Notes: a model not told the origin generated them from the letters alone. A stretch of 13,444 bases of DNA from an uncultured Porphyromonadaceae bacterium (GCA_905202215.1 CAJKRG010000062.1:1-13444); one strand, 5' to 3'; shown: positions 6,165-13,444, counted from the first letter of the stretch. Program-made: numbers and translations.

Positions 6165-7318
6165 CGGGTTAACGTGACTGCATTGGCATTCTCCAGAGCC
6201 TCGACAAGAGTATCGCCCGCGGCCTTCATGGCGGCTTCGGCGAGGGCGCCGGCAGCGTTTTTGGCAAACGGTTCGGGTATGACCTCGATGGCGGCTATAG
6301 CCTGCTCTATGGCCTCTCGCACAGCGCGGTCGGCTTCGGGATTGACCGACTTCACATAGTCGCTCACCGAGGCATCGCCCTGTCGGCTGCCGAGATATGC
6401 GTTGCGGATCGAGCGTATATTGTCGGCGAAGTCTTCGATCGAGTTGAGGGAATAGGGTGATTCGATATAGTTCTTGTCTTCCTGCGACGAGCCGATGTGC
6501 GGGCGTCCGATCTTGGTGTTGCCCACCTCGTCGGCGATGTCGATACAGCCCTGTATGATTTCCTCGGCCGCCTCCTGATAGGTCTTGAAACGCGACCCGG
6601 CCTGCCCTGCCGTGGCCATCTCACGGCCGTAGTTCTCGCCGTAGTCCAGTTCGGCCTCTTCCAGAATAGCCTGTTTTTCCTTCGACAGATTGTCAGTGCC
6701 GGCCCAGCATGCCTCAAGGCATACGCACTGGGCGCACAGATCATCGGCCACTGCCACAAGATATTCGAGTTCTTCGGGCGTATAGCCGGTATTGTGCACC
6801 ATCGAGGTATTTTTATCGGCGCTCAGCTCGAAAAGCATATATTCGACAGCATGGAAGCCTATCAGGCCGTAGCCGCCGTTGTTCTCCAGCGACCATTTGT
6901 TGCCGTTGCGTATCTGCACCAGAAGATTGTCCATAGCCGCCTTGTCGAGCGGCCACGAGTCGATATGAGGGTCTATATTGTGGTTGGCGGCGGGGCCGAA
7001 CAGGAAGGCCTCCGACAGTTCCCAGTTCTTGCGTGCGGCCTTCCACGCCTCGCCGGCAGCCTTGATGTCGGACGCGGCGAGCGTGCCGGCCGAATGCTTT
7101 TCCTGCATCGTATGACACAGTTCGCGCATGCTTACCGCCGCATCTGCCATTGCCGAGTAGGTAGGCAGAACGGTGTGGTCCACATAGTCGATGGTCGCGG
7201 CCTTGAGTGCCTGCTCTTTTGCCGAAAGCTCGCCGGAGCCGTTGTTTTCTCCGCTGTCGGAGCAGCTTGCCGCCATAAGAGCGGCAAATCCGAATAGAAT
7301 GAATTTGGAAATTTTCAT
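6161..7318 (-). CDS. Imelysin-family (M75-like) lipoprotein
   Basis: A 385-residue, largely helical exported protein. Lipobox LMAASC puts the lipidated cysteine at C19, followed by a Ser/Gly-rich linker. The imelysin signature GxHxxE is present as G154-F-H156-A-V-E159, within YGLIGFHAVEYMLF. A second acidic/His-rich stretch, ANHNIDPHIDSWPLD (111-125), matches the family's conserved loop. Imelysin proteins (IrpA, IcmP, the EfeO M75 domain) are linked to iron uptake and metal binding. A peptidase activity has been claimed for some but is not established in general. Length is typical for a full two-bundle member. Its stop overlaps the DHOR start by 4 bases, and 21 bases separate it from the porin upstream, so it belongs to one operon with both. 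Confidence 0.88.
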   Translation of the reverse strand: MKISKFILFGFAALMAASCSDSGENNGSGELSAKEQALKAATIDYVDHTVLPTYSAMADAAVSMRELCHTMQEKHSAGTLAASDIKAAGEAWKAARKNWELSEAFLFGPAANHNIDPHIDSWPLDKAAMDNLLVQIRNGNKWSLENNGGYGLIGFHAVEYMLFELSADKNTSMVHNTGYTPEELEYLVAVADDLCAQCVCLEACWAGTDNLSKEKQAILEEAELDYGENYGREMATAGQAGSRFKTYQEAAEEIIQGCIDIADEVGNTKIGRPHIGSSQEDKNYIESPYSLNSIEDFADNIRSIRNAYLGSRQGDASVSDYVKSVNPEADRAVREAIEQAIAAIEVIPEPFAKNAAGALAEAAMKAAGDTLVEALENANAVTLTR

Positions 7319-7339
7319 ATTATGTGATAATGAAGTTGT

Positions 7340-8680
7340 TTATTTGAACCACCCTACATAGGCTATTCCTATATTGACGGCAGGCTCGTTGTTATATCTT
7401 TTGTCGAGGAAAGCATAGGTATAGTCGCCTTTGACTATTATCTGGGGTATAGGCATCCAGTTGACGCCCGCCGAGATCTTGCTGCGCCTGCACCACTGCA
7501 GCGATGTGCCGCTCTCCATCTTCGCCATCGAGTCGTAATAATCATAGCGCCCGAAAACATAGAATTTCTGACCGCTTGCATTCATCTTCGGAATGGCCGA
7601 GAATATATTGTAACCGGCCTCCACTCCGGCGGCCACAGCATCCGAGGCTACCTCCTGACGCTTCGAGGTCGAATTTTTCGACATCGATATGTTGAACTTG
7701 CTGATGTGGGCCGCATCGCTCAGATGACCCCAGTCGAAATTGCCGCGGGCCAGCACGCCGTGTCCTTCATATCTGAAATCGAAGGTCCCTATCGTCACTG
7801 TGCCCCGCACTCCGTCGTTTTTCTCCGACGAGGTCGGATAGAGCGTGTTTCTGAACGAATTACCCGCATAAAAGCTCACGCCCAGGCGCAGCCCCTTGAT
7901 ACTGTAGTTGTCAACCCTGCCCGCGAAAGCATAGTTGTTGGCTATCTTGAACTCGAAAGGCGACGCCGACCCGTCGTGTATCCAGCTCTGGTTTCCGAAA
8001 CGCTCCGAGTCAAGACCCGGCAGAAACATCGCCATATACGACCACGCGCCGGCCCGGCCCGACAGGGACACCGATACCTCATGCCAGGTACACGGAAAGA
8101 TGGTATTCTCCCCCTCGGGGCGGTATACCACGAAGAACTGGTTCGGCTCGTGACGGGCGTTCGTGGCGCCGACAGGCACAACCTGCATGCCCGCACGCAG
8201 CCTGAGCTGGGGTAGAAATTCCTTCTGTATATAGAACTGCTCCAGAGCGACCTCGCCGCCACGCTCGATCTCGCTCTCATATTCGCCGGCTTCCTCCGTC
8301 TCGATCTCGATGGCCGACTCTGTGCCTCCGTGCTCGAATTCTATCTCCGACGAAAACGACCATCCCTTGCCGAAATCGTAGCCCAGATAGATCACCACAT
8401 GCGGAAGATCGAAACGCCCGTGGCTCCCTTTGTATTTGCCCGGTTCCGAATATCTCAGATAATTGTCGCTGTAGAAATTACGCGAAAAAGCCACCTCGCC
8501 GTAGCCGCCTACATGCAGACGGTCCCATGCCGATACCTTTTTCACCGCATTTGCCATTGCAAGACTGTCGGCCCTGGTAAAGACCGCGGGACTGTCATAT
8601 CCCGCCGCAGACTGCGGAAACGCGCTTGTCGCACAACCCAGAACAGCGACGCCGCAAGTCAGAAACTCTCTTAAATTCAT
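7340..8680 (-). CDS. Outer-membrane beta-barrel porin (OprO/P-like)
   Basis: A 446-residue protein with a signal peptide (basic start, hydrophobic core to about residue 15, Ala-rich cut region near 20-26) and alternating aromatic/polar beta strands to the end. It finishes in YVGWFK, a typical barrel C terminus with an aromatic near the end. Strands such as LHVGGYGEVAFS (55-66), FDFRYEGHGVLARGNFDWGH and KFYVFGRYDYYDS resemble the Bacteroidetes porins annotated as phosphate-selective porin O/P. An acidic Glu-rich stretch (IEIETEEAGEYESEIERGG, about 124-142) may form a loop. Selectivity cannot be read from sequence. A VLGC near residue 16 could imitate a lipobox, but the barrel suggests a plain signal peptide. 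It is first in the operon with its own promoter. Confidence 0.8.
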   Translation of the reverse strand: MNLREFLTCGVAVLGCATSAFPQSAAGYDSPAVFTRADSLAMANAVKKVSAWDRLHVGGYGEVAFSRNFYSDNYLRYSEPGKYKGSHGRFDLPHVVIYLGYDFGKGWSFSSEIEFEHGGTESAIEIETEEAGEYESEIERGGEVALEQFYIQKEFLPQLRLRAGMQVVPVGATNARHEPNQFFVVYRPEGENTIFPCTWHEVSVSLSGRAGAWSYMAMFLPGLDSERFGNQSWIHDGSASPFEFKIANNYAFAGRVDNYSIKGLRLGVSFYAGNSFRNTLYPTSSEKNDGVRGTVTIGTFDFRYEGHGVLARGNFDWGHLSDAAHISKFNISMSKNSTSKRQEVASDAVAAGVEAGYNIFSAIPKMNASGQKFYVFGRYDYYDSMAKMESGTSLQWCRRSKISAGVNWMPIPQIIVKGDYTYAFLDKRYNNEPAVNIGIAYVGWFK

Positions 8681-8699
8681 ATGCGTGATAATTTTTCCG

Positions 8700-8730
8700 C
8701 AAAATTACCGGCCCTTAAAAAAGCCTGCAA
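8700..8730 (-). promoter_or_regulatory. Promoter of the porin-imelysin-DHOR-ccsBA operon
   Basis: On the minus strand TAATTTTG (8700-8707) is a perfect TAnnTTTG box, with TTG (8728-8730) 20 bases upstream as the -33 element. The leader before the ATG at 8680 would be only about 15 bases. No repressor site such as a clear Fur box is evident. Confidence 0.65.
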
Positions 8731-8780
8731 TACTCAAAAATATGTAAAAAATACTCTCCCCCTTTTCAGGTATGTCCCGT

Positions 8781-10613
8781 CTACCAGCGGCGTGGAGACG
8801 GGAGGATTCCGGCGGCTGAGAGACGGCGCGAGGAGCCGACGAAAAGACCGATGGCACGGCTCATCAGTATATCGTCGTGGAAGCCGCGGCGTGCGCCGTA
8901 GGCGCCTCCGGGACAGTGTTCGTAGGTGGCGAGTTCGTTGCAGGCATCGTTGTCGCGTTCTATGTAGGCCCGCTCGCGCACAAGACCCTGAAGGTTGATT
9001 ATGAGCATCGCCTTGGTCGAGCGGTTGGTGTGGAAGCCTATGCGCGTGCTGCGTTCGCCTGTCACCGTGTCGAAACTCTCGCGGCGGTAGAGATTGCCGT
9101 AGCACCGCGCAAGGCGGTTCACGATAAACTCGGCCGAGTCCTCCATAAGAGCGTCGCGGCTCTCGAGGGTGTTGCTTTCCACAACAAGAAGCGCCAGATT
9201 GTAGTATCGCGCCAGATCGGCGAGAATGCGCACGAGGCAGTCGTGCGGCACGTGTCCGCGCCACTGCGCCGCCACTTCGGGCACTCCTCCCTCCGGAAAG
9301 GCGAGCACCGAGGCCACCGACCAGTCGCTCGCGGACCGTGTGCCGCCGATATCGGCCGCCACGACATAGCGCATCTTTTCTGCCGGCGCGCGCCAGATCT
9401 TCAGGCACCCCGACGGATCGGCCACGGGCTTGCCACCGCACAGCTCACCCCTGAATGACGGCGCCTCGCACCCGTCGCGCAGGGCCTCGATGTCGGCCGG
9501 GTCGAACACACCGGCGCCCGTGGTCACGAAAGCCTCGCTGTCGTCGGCAGGATACTCGGCCTGCATCTGTTGGTCGGTGGCATACTCGGCACGCTTGCGG
9601 CGCCGCCAGTAGAGGCGGTCGAGCGTCAGGCCAGTCTCCCACAGGCGCATCTCACCGGGGCTCAGCGACGCGGCGAAAGCGGCCGCGTCGGGCGGCTCCA
9701 GACGGTATATGTCGATCTCGAACCACGGCACGAACACCGCATGCTTGTCGCCCTCTCCCGAACGGCAGCGCAGCCATTCGGAATGAAAATAGTTGCCGAC
9801 GCCGTTGGCCGTCGACTCCACCGCCACAAGCGAATACGGCACCAGCGCCACACCGCCGCACACGGCGCGGATCACATCGTCGGGCTGCCGCGAGGGCGTG
9901 TCGGCCCAGTAGGCCATCTCGCTCAGATGCGCCATGGCGTAGTCGCCTCCGCGCACGCTGTCGGGGCGTTCGGCCGAAGCAAGCGTCACCACACAGTCGC
10001 GACCCGCTATCATGCGCATGTTCTGGCTTCCCTCATAGGCCTTGAAGCACGGCTCGGAGTCGCCTTCCCACAGTTCGGGCGGATAGAACTCCAGCAGACG
10101 GCTGTACATGCCGCGTATCGACGCCGACGTGTCTTTCAGATGGGCGCAGATGAGCGAATACCAGCTGCGGCGGTGACAGCACTGTATCCACGCCATATAC
10201 ATCTGCACGAGTGTGGAGCCGCCCCACTGACGCGCCTTCAGCAGTATGATGCGGATAGGGCGCCCGGCCAGACGGTCGTCCTCGAGCACCGACAGCACGC
10301 GCCTCTGCGGCCTGTTGAGCACGAAAGGCACAGCCGTGCCGAGTGTCTTGTGCTTTATTTTCACACACTCCACGCACCAGTATTCGAAGTCGTGGCGGCA
10401 GCGCAGACGCCGCCAGCCGTCGGGATCGTGCATCACCCGGAGATATTCGGCATCGGCCGTCATGGACTCTGGCACAAGCGCCTTCGCCAGGCCCGGAACC
10501 GGGGTGGCACACATGCGCCGCACACCGTAGCAACCAATACCGCGCACCGGGTCGTAGGGAGGCGTCAGGCGCTTGCGCATGGCGTCGAGGGCAAGCATCA
10601 CTTTCGCGTCCAT
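8781..10613 (-). CDS. Phage-type terminase large subunit (TerL)
   Basis: A 610-residue two-domain packaging motor. The ATPase half has a Walker A-like loop, KARQWGGST (126-134), a Walker B/catalytic region, MAHLSEMAYW (227-236, with S231-E232), and a coupling motif, VESTANG (265-271). The RNase H-fold nuclease half has VVAADIGGT (417-425, D421), LLVVES (475-480, E479) and FHDDILMSRA (578-587, D580/D581). These are the metal-binding acids expected of headful-type terminases. In phages TerL pumps DNA into empty capsids and cuts it. All key residues look intact, and the length is normal or slightly long. The N-terminal 100 residues are rich in Cys and Arg. Its start lies 16 bases inside the end of the upstream gene. 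No portal, capsid, small terminase or integrase is visible nearby, so this is either a prophage remnant or a domesticated module. Confidence 0.85.
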   Translation of the reverse strand: MDAKVMLALDAMRKRLTPPYDPVRGIGCYGVRRMCATPVPGLAKALVPESMTADAEYLRVMHDPDGWRRLRCRHDFEYWCVECVKIKHKTLGTAVPFVLNRPQRRVLSVLEDDRLAGRPIRIILLKARQWGGSTLVQMYMAWIQCCHRRSWYSLICAHLKDTSASIRGMYSRLLEFYPPELWEGDSEPCFKAYEGSQNMRMIAGRDCVVTLASAERPDSVRGGDYAMAHLSEMAYWADTPSRQPDDVIRAVCGGVALVPYSLVAVESTANGVGNYFHSEWLRCRSGEGDKHAVFVPWFEIDIYRLEPPDAAAFAASLSPGEMRLWETGLTLDRLYWRRRKRAEYATDQQMQAEYPADDSEAFVTTGAGVFDPADIEALRDGCEAPSFRGELCGGKPVADPSGCLKIWRAPAEKMRYVVAADIGGTRSASDWSVASVLAFPEGGVPEVAAQWRGHVPHDCLVRILADLARYYNLALLVVESNTLESRDALMEDSAEFIVNRLARCYGNLYRRESFDTVTGERSTRIGFHTNRSTKAMLIINLQGLVRERAYIERDNDACNELATYEHCPGGAYGARRGFHDDILMSRAIGLFVGSSRRLSAAGILPSPRRW

Positions 10614-13024
10614 GACAGCCTGAATATAAACGAACGTACCACAGTCGATGCGTCGGCCATGCCGGCGAGGCGCACCGCCACCGACCGGGCCGGAGCACCC
10701 GCCGTCCTGATCTCCATCGGACTCTTCACGGCGCCGTCAATCGTCCTTGACGAGAAAGGACGGCATGGTGTCCCGGCGCCGTCGCATGCGGCCACCTCAA
10801 GCGTAGCGGACAGCCCGGTGCTGCCGATGTCGGCGCACACCGAGTGCAGTCCGAAAGCCGCGCGGGAGGCAGGACTAAACGCATCGGCATATTCCACCGC
10901 CACGCTTCCCCCGGAGAGAGGCAATGAAATGCGATCGATGCCGCCCTGATGGGTGCAGTAATACTCGCCGCCGATCTCGACGGCACTGTCATAGGCCGGA
11001 CAGGTGCGCGAATACATGCCGCTGCCGGTAAAAACATCGGCGCCGCCATGCGTCCTGACCGCCCACAGCTCTCCGTGGCGGCTGTCACACACAAGCATGC
11101 TGTAGTCGGCGGCAGGCGCGAGCGGGCGCACGGCCCCGCGGGCCGTCAGCACGACAGGTACGCGCCCCGCACTGTCGTCGACAAGGGTATAGACCTCCTC
11201 ACGGGCCACGACAAGCGCCTCGCGGCGGCTGATGCCGCGGCTGTCGACCGTTCTGGCCGTGCATTGGCCCGACGCCGACACGGCAAAAGATATAATACCG
11301 CCTTCACAGCCCGCGAAAAAGCGGCTCCGACCGCGGTCCCAGGCCTGTTCGGCTCCCCTGACAGCGGCAAGGGCATGCACGGCCCCGGCGCCATGCCTCA
11401 TCACACCGGTGACGCGCAGAGGATTGTCGGCCGGGGCCGTGGCTATGATGTCGGGGAAAGACTCGTCTGCGTTCGCTATGTCGATTACAGCGGCCGCCGA
11501 TACCGTCTTCAGCTCCACAGGCGCCAGTCCGGGCGAAATATAGACGGCGCGACGGCCGCTTTCGTCGGGCGTGAGCTCGCAGTCGAAGCGCCGGGTCTCG
11601 CCTCCGGCCGACAGCAGTACGGTCATCGAACGCGCATCGGGCGCAGGATAGCTCAGCACGGCGCTGAGTGCCGTCGGACATCCGTCCGTACCCTCGACAT
11701 AGCGCGAGACGCCGCGGCGCCCGTCGAAACGCACCGTCACCGTGGCATGCCAGGCGCTCCCGCCGGTCGCCGCGGCGAAGAGAGGAAGCGGATAGCCCGC
11801 ATAGCGCATCACCCGCGGCGCTCCCCACGCCACGAGAACACCGTCGGAGGCGACCGAGGATGCGGCGAACACGTGCGGAGCCGCAAGGAGGGCTTCGGCG
11901 AAACCGGCACACGTCACCTTGCGCCGCAGGGCCGCCGAAAGAGCGCGCATAGCCTCGGCGGCATCCGCCTCGGGCGCATATGCCAGCGTGACAGTGCGCG
12001 CCGTGCCGCCGAACGGGGTGACGATGCGTCCGGCACAACTCTCTATCGTTTCCATACGGGCCACGGCCTTCATCAGCATCGCGCCTCCGGAGGCACCGTC
12101 CGGACGGCCATATGCTCCGGGAAGCCCGACGCGCACCTTGTAGCCGCCGGCATCGCGCACTGCGACGGCCATGCCACGCGCACCCTCCTGATAGGGATGG
12201 AACTGCGGCGACACCATCACCTCGACAGCGGCGACATCGGGGGCCGACACGGCGGGAAGACCCACTTCTATGCGCCAGGCCTTGAGCGCGACATCGTAGG
12301 AAGCGACGTTTCCGGCATCGTCGCAACCGATCTCGACCGTATCGGCGCACTGGCTCACCTCCGGCAGCGCGAGAAGTACCGCCGGAGACTCGAAAAGCAA
12401 ATCGCCGCGGCGCCCGAGCAGACGGTAGCGGGCCAGAGCCGGCTGCACCATGCACCCCTGTGCGGCGGCCTTCGACACGGCATCGAGATATGCGGTCTCA
12501 AGATCGCCGACGAGGGCATTGCGGTCGGCGGCGGTGAGACGATGATCATCGGCATATGTCTTCGACAGTTTGCGCGACGCCACCGTCGACGAGGTCTGCG
12601 ACACCTGCACGGCACGCAGCGTCACGGCCGGATATTCGTATCCGCACGCCTGGGCAACAGGCATATCGCCGTCGGCACTCACAAGCGCAGGCCCAGCGCC
12701 GGTCATCACCAGAGTCTCGTCGGCCGACACCGGCAGAGAGCAGACCGGTTCGCCCGGAAGAGCCGACAAGCCCATCGAGGGCAGAGACGACGCAGCCGAG
12801 TCATCGACAGTGCCAAGTACCTTCCCGGCTGCAACCACGAGCTTACGGCCAAGACGGCATACGGCCCGGCGCCCTTTGAGAGAGGCCAGTGTCGACGGAG
12901 GCATGGCCGCAAACAGTTCCATGCGACCGTCAATGCCTTTGCGCGGACGCATATTCACAATACGGCGCCCGGGCACAGCGGCCAGCGCCTCGATAAGTCG
13001 CGGAAAAAGAGTATGTTCCTTCAT
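10598..13024 (-). CDS. Large beta-rich phage-like structural protein of unknown family
   Basis: I do not recognise a named family. The protein has 808 residues from the ATG at 13024. A TTG 12 bases upstream is in frame but unlikely. It is rich in Ala, Val, Gly and Ser, with no signal peptide and no membrane segment. An early segment resembles phage proteins of Bacteroidales from memory: SKTYADDHRLTAADRNAL (about 154-171), then ALARYRLLGRRGDLLFESPAVLL. The last third alternates short beta strands and Gly/Asp turns (for example FAGCEGGIISFAVSASGQ and GELWAVRTHGGADVF), as in beta-propellers. Together with the TerL gene that overlaps its 3' end, a virion nozzle or tail-hub role like T7 gp12 or P22 gp10 is plausible but is inference. 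No frameshift is seen over 2.4 kb, so it is under coding constraint. Confidence 0.6.
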   Translation of the reverse strand: MKEHTLFPRLIEALAAVPGRRIVNMRPRKGIDGRMELFAAMPPSTLASLKGRRAVCRLGRKLVVAAGKVLGTVDDSAASSLPSMGLSALPGEPVCSLPVSADETLVMTGAGPALVSADGDMPVAQACGYEYPAVTLRAVQVSQTSSTVASRKLSKTYADDHRLTAADRNALVGDLETAYLDAVSKAAAQGCMVQPALARYRLLGRRGDLLFESPAVLLALPEVSQCADTVEIGCDDAGNVASYDVALKAWRIEVGLPAVSAPDVAAVEVMVSPQFHPYQEGARGMAVAVRDAGGYKVRVGLPGAYGRPDGASGGAMLMKAVARMETIESCAGRIVTPFGGTARTVTLAYAPEADAAEAMRALSAALRRKVTCAGFAEALLAAPHVFAASSVASDGVLVAWGAPRVMRYAGYPLPLFAAATGGSAWHATVTVRFDGRRGVSRYVEGTDGCPTALSAVLSYPAPDARSMTVLLSAGGETRRFDCELTPDESGRRAVYISPGLAPVELKTVSAAAVIDIANADESFPDIIATAPADNPLRVTGVMRHGAGAVHALAAVRGAEQAWDRGRSRFFAGCEGGIISFAVSASGQCTARTVDSRGISRREALVVAREEVYTLVDDSAGRVPVVLTARGAVRPLAPAADYSMLVCDSRHGELWAVRTHGGADVFTGSGMYSRTCPAYDSAVEIGGEYYCTHQGGIDRISLPLSGGSVAVEYADAFSPASRAAFGLHSVCADIGSTGLSATLEVAACDGAGTPCRPFSSRTIDGAVKSPMEIRTAGAPARSVAVRLAGMADASTVVRSFIFRLSWTRK

Positions 13025-13051
13025 AACTTTGCACAATTAAATTCAACCGTA

Positions 13052-13059
13052 CAAAGTTA
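13052..13059 (-). promoter_or_regulatory. -7 box upstream of the phage-like pair
   Basis: TAACTTTG on the minus strand fits TAnnTTTG and would give a leader of about 20-25 bases before the ATG at 13024. No convincing -33 TTTG lies 19-21 bases further up. The same octamer occurs on the plus strand at 13024-13031, making an inverted pair around the start region. Confidence 0.5.
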
Positions 13060-13118
13060 CGCCCGGGGCAATCTCATATGTCGTCTTAAATATCGGGACG
13101 CGCCGTTTTTACCTTTGG

Positions 13119-13146
13119 AATTATGAATTATGGATTATGAATTATG
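13119..13146 (+). repeat. Four tandem 7-base repeats, AATTATG type
   Basis: Units are AATTATG (13119-13125), AATTATG (13126-13132), GATTATG (13133-13139) and AATTATG (13140-13146). This is a simple tandem repeat in the gene-free right end, upstream of the phage-like pair. No function is evident. Confidence 0.85.
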
Positions 13147-13174
13147 AGGGGCGCTTTTTTCCGCAGTATTCCCC

Positions 13175-13213
13175 ATGATTATAAATTTAAGCGCGAAGCG
13201 CTTGTATAATCAT
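13175..13213. repeat. Nested palindrome with GAA-loop mini-hairpin
   Basis: The outer arms ATGATTATA (13175-13183) and TATAATCAT (13205-13213) enclose the inner hairpin AAGCGC-GAA-GCGCTT (13189-13203). The centre contains GCGAAGC, the sequence known to form an extraordinarily stable DNA mini-hairpin. Confidence 0.7.
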
Positions 13214-13262
13214 ACAGCGGTACGCGCTTGTAACCCCGGGAATATTGGTCACAGAAATATGG

Positions 13263-13339
13263 CAACCGCGGCAGCGGTTGGATAATGTTGCGGAGACGGA
13301 GGGCCGGATGGCACGGTTATTCAACCGCTGCCGCGGTTG
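13263..13339. repeat. Pair of inverted 18-base palindromic elements
   Basis: CAACCGCGGCAGCGGTTG at 13263-13280 and its exact reverse complement at 13322-13339 are each a 7-bp stem with a 4-base loop. The match continues a few bases into the flanks (ATAA side). The two copies face each other across 41 bases that hold no gene or promoter I can see. Confidence 0.8.
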
Positions 13340-13362
13340 GGTGTCGGACTGGGGCGCATTGT

Positions 13363-13401
13363 CCTGGGGTATGGTCGCCTTTCAGGCGCCCAAACCCCAG
13401 G
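13363..13401. repeat. Two-tier hairpin
   Basis: The outer arms CCTGGGGT (13363-13370) and ACCCCAGG (13394-13401) enclose an inner stem CGCCT (13376-13380) with AGGCG (13384-13388) around TTC. On the minus strand the inner loop reads GAA. There is no T-run after it, so it is not an obvious terminator. Confidence 0.6.
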
Positions 13402-13414
13402 CTGTGTGAATATT

Positions 13415-13434
13415 AAAGCGCTTCGCGCTTTTTC
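13415..13434 (+). repeat. AAAGCGC-TTC-GCGCTTT hairpin, possible terminator
   Basis: A perfect 7-bp stem (13415-13421 with 13425-13431) followed by further T. On the minus strand the loop is GAA, making it an opposite-orientation relative of the hairpin at 13189-13203. It could end a transcript entering from either side, but the neighbouring gene is outside the window. Confidence 0.5.
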
Positions 13435-13444
13435 CTACAGTCTC

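Noticed and set aside
4578..6359. Open frame of 593 codons on the plus strand, antisense to the di-heme and imelysin genes
   Set aside because: The minus strand encodes two lipoproteins with clear signals and CxxCH/GxHxxE motifs. The plus-strand frame has none and crosses both genes.
10949..13126. Open frame of 725 codons on the plus strand, antisense to the beta-rich protein
   Set aside because: It is a shadow of a GC-rich gene: the translation is rich in His, Arg and Ala with no family features, while the opposite strand has a promoter box, an ATG and an overlap with terL.
13263..13339. Invertible promoter (phase-variation switch)
   Set aside because: The inverted repeats enclose only 41 bases with no TAnnTTTG box, and no gene in the window starts beside them.
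13119..13444. CRISPR array
   Set aside because: The repeats are palindromes of different sequence with irregular spacing. There are no regular repeat-spacer units and no cas genes.

Overview
The window looks like chromosome from a Bacteroidales bacterium, possibly a Muribaculaceae-type gut lineage. The evidence is: promoters of the Bacteroidetes type (TTTG, about 20 bases, TAnnTTTG) before several genes; no visible Shine-Dalgarno sequences; a tRNA without an encoded CCA; GC-rich coding sequence between AT-rich promoter gaps; and lipoproteins, an LpxA-family acyltransferase and an outer-membrane porin typical of a Gram-negative Bacteroidetes. The family-level placement is inference.

Left end (1-1600): the 3' part of a tRNA-Gly(CCC), a strong hairpin terminator, then about 190 bases of intergenic repeat packed with tiny hairpins. 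This abuts a decayed C-terminal fragment of a family 31 glycoside hydrolase. Next comes an AT-rich two-gene MntA/HepT (MNT/HEPN) toxin-antitoxin module with its own promoter. After it, the same terminator and the same palindromic element occur again, so the GH31 relic and the TA module lie between two copies of one repeat unit.

Middle (1600-8730): an LpxA-like acyltransferase on the minus strand, which differs from canonical LpxA at positions tied to activity. An AT-rich divergent promoter gap follows, with a candidate small RNA on the plus strand. Then comes a tightly packed minus-strand operon, in transcription order: outer-membrane beta-barrel porin, imelysin-family lipoprotein, di-heme oxidoreductase lipoprotein, and a fused ResB-CcsA (system II) cytochrome c synthetase. 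The last three are linked by ATGA stop/start overlaps. The operon makes an exported c-type cytochrome together with the machine that attaches its heme. With the porin and imelysin, an envelope redox or metal-uptake role is likely.

Right part (8780-13030): two overlapping minus-strand phage-like genes with no other phage gene in view, a large beta-rich protein of unknown family and an apparently intact terminase large subunit. The last 400 bases (13040-13444) hold no gene. They hold a -7 promoter box, a 7-base tandem repeat and a cluster of inverted repeats and mini-hairpins of the same style as at the left end. Many of these hairpins have a GNA triloop, the class that includes the exceptionally stable d(GCGAAGC) hairpin. 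The most interesting points are this hairpin family, the isolated TerL pair, the repeat-bounded TA/relic island, the deviant LpxA and the possible small RNA.
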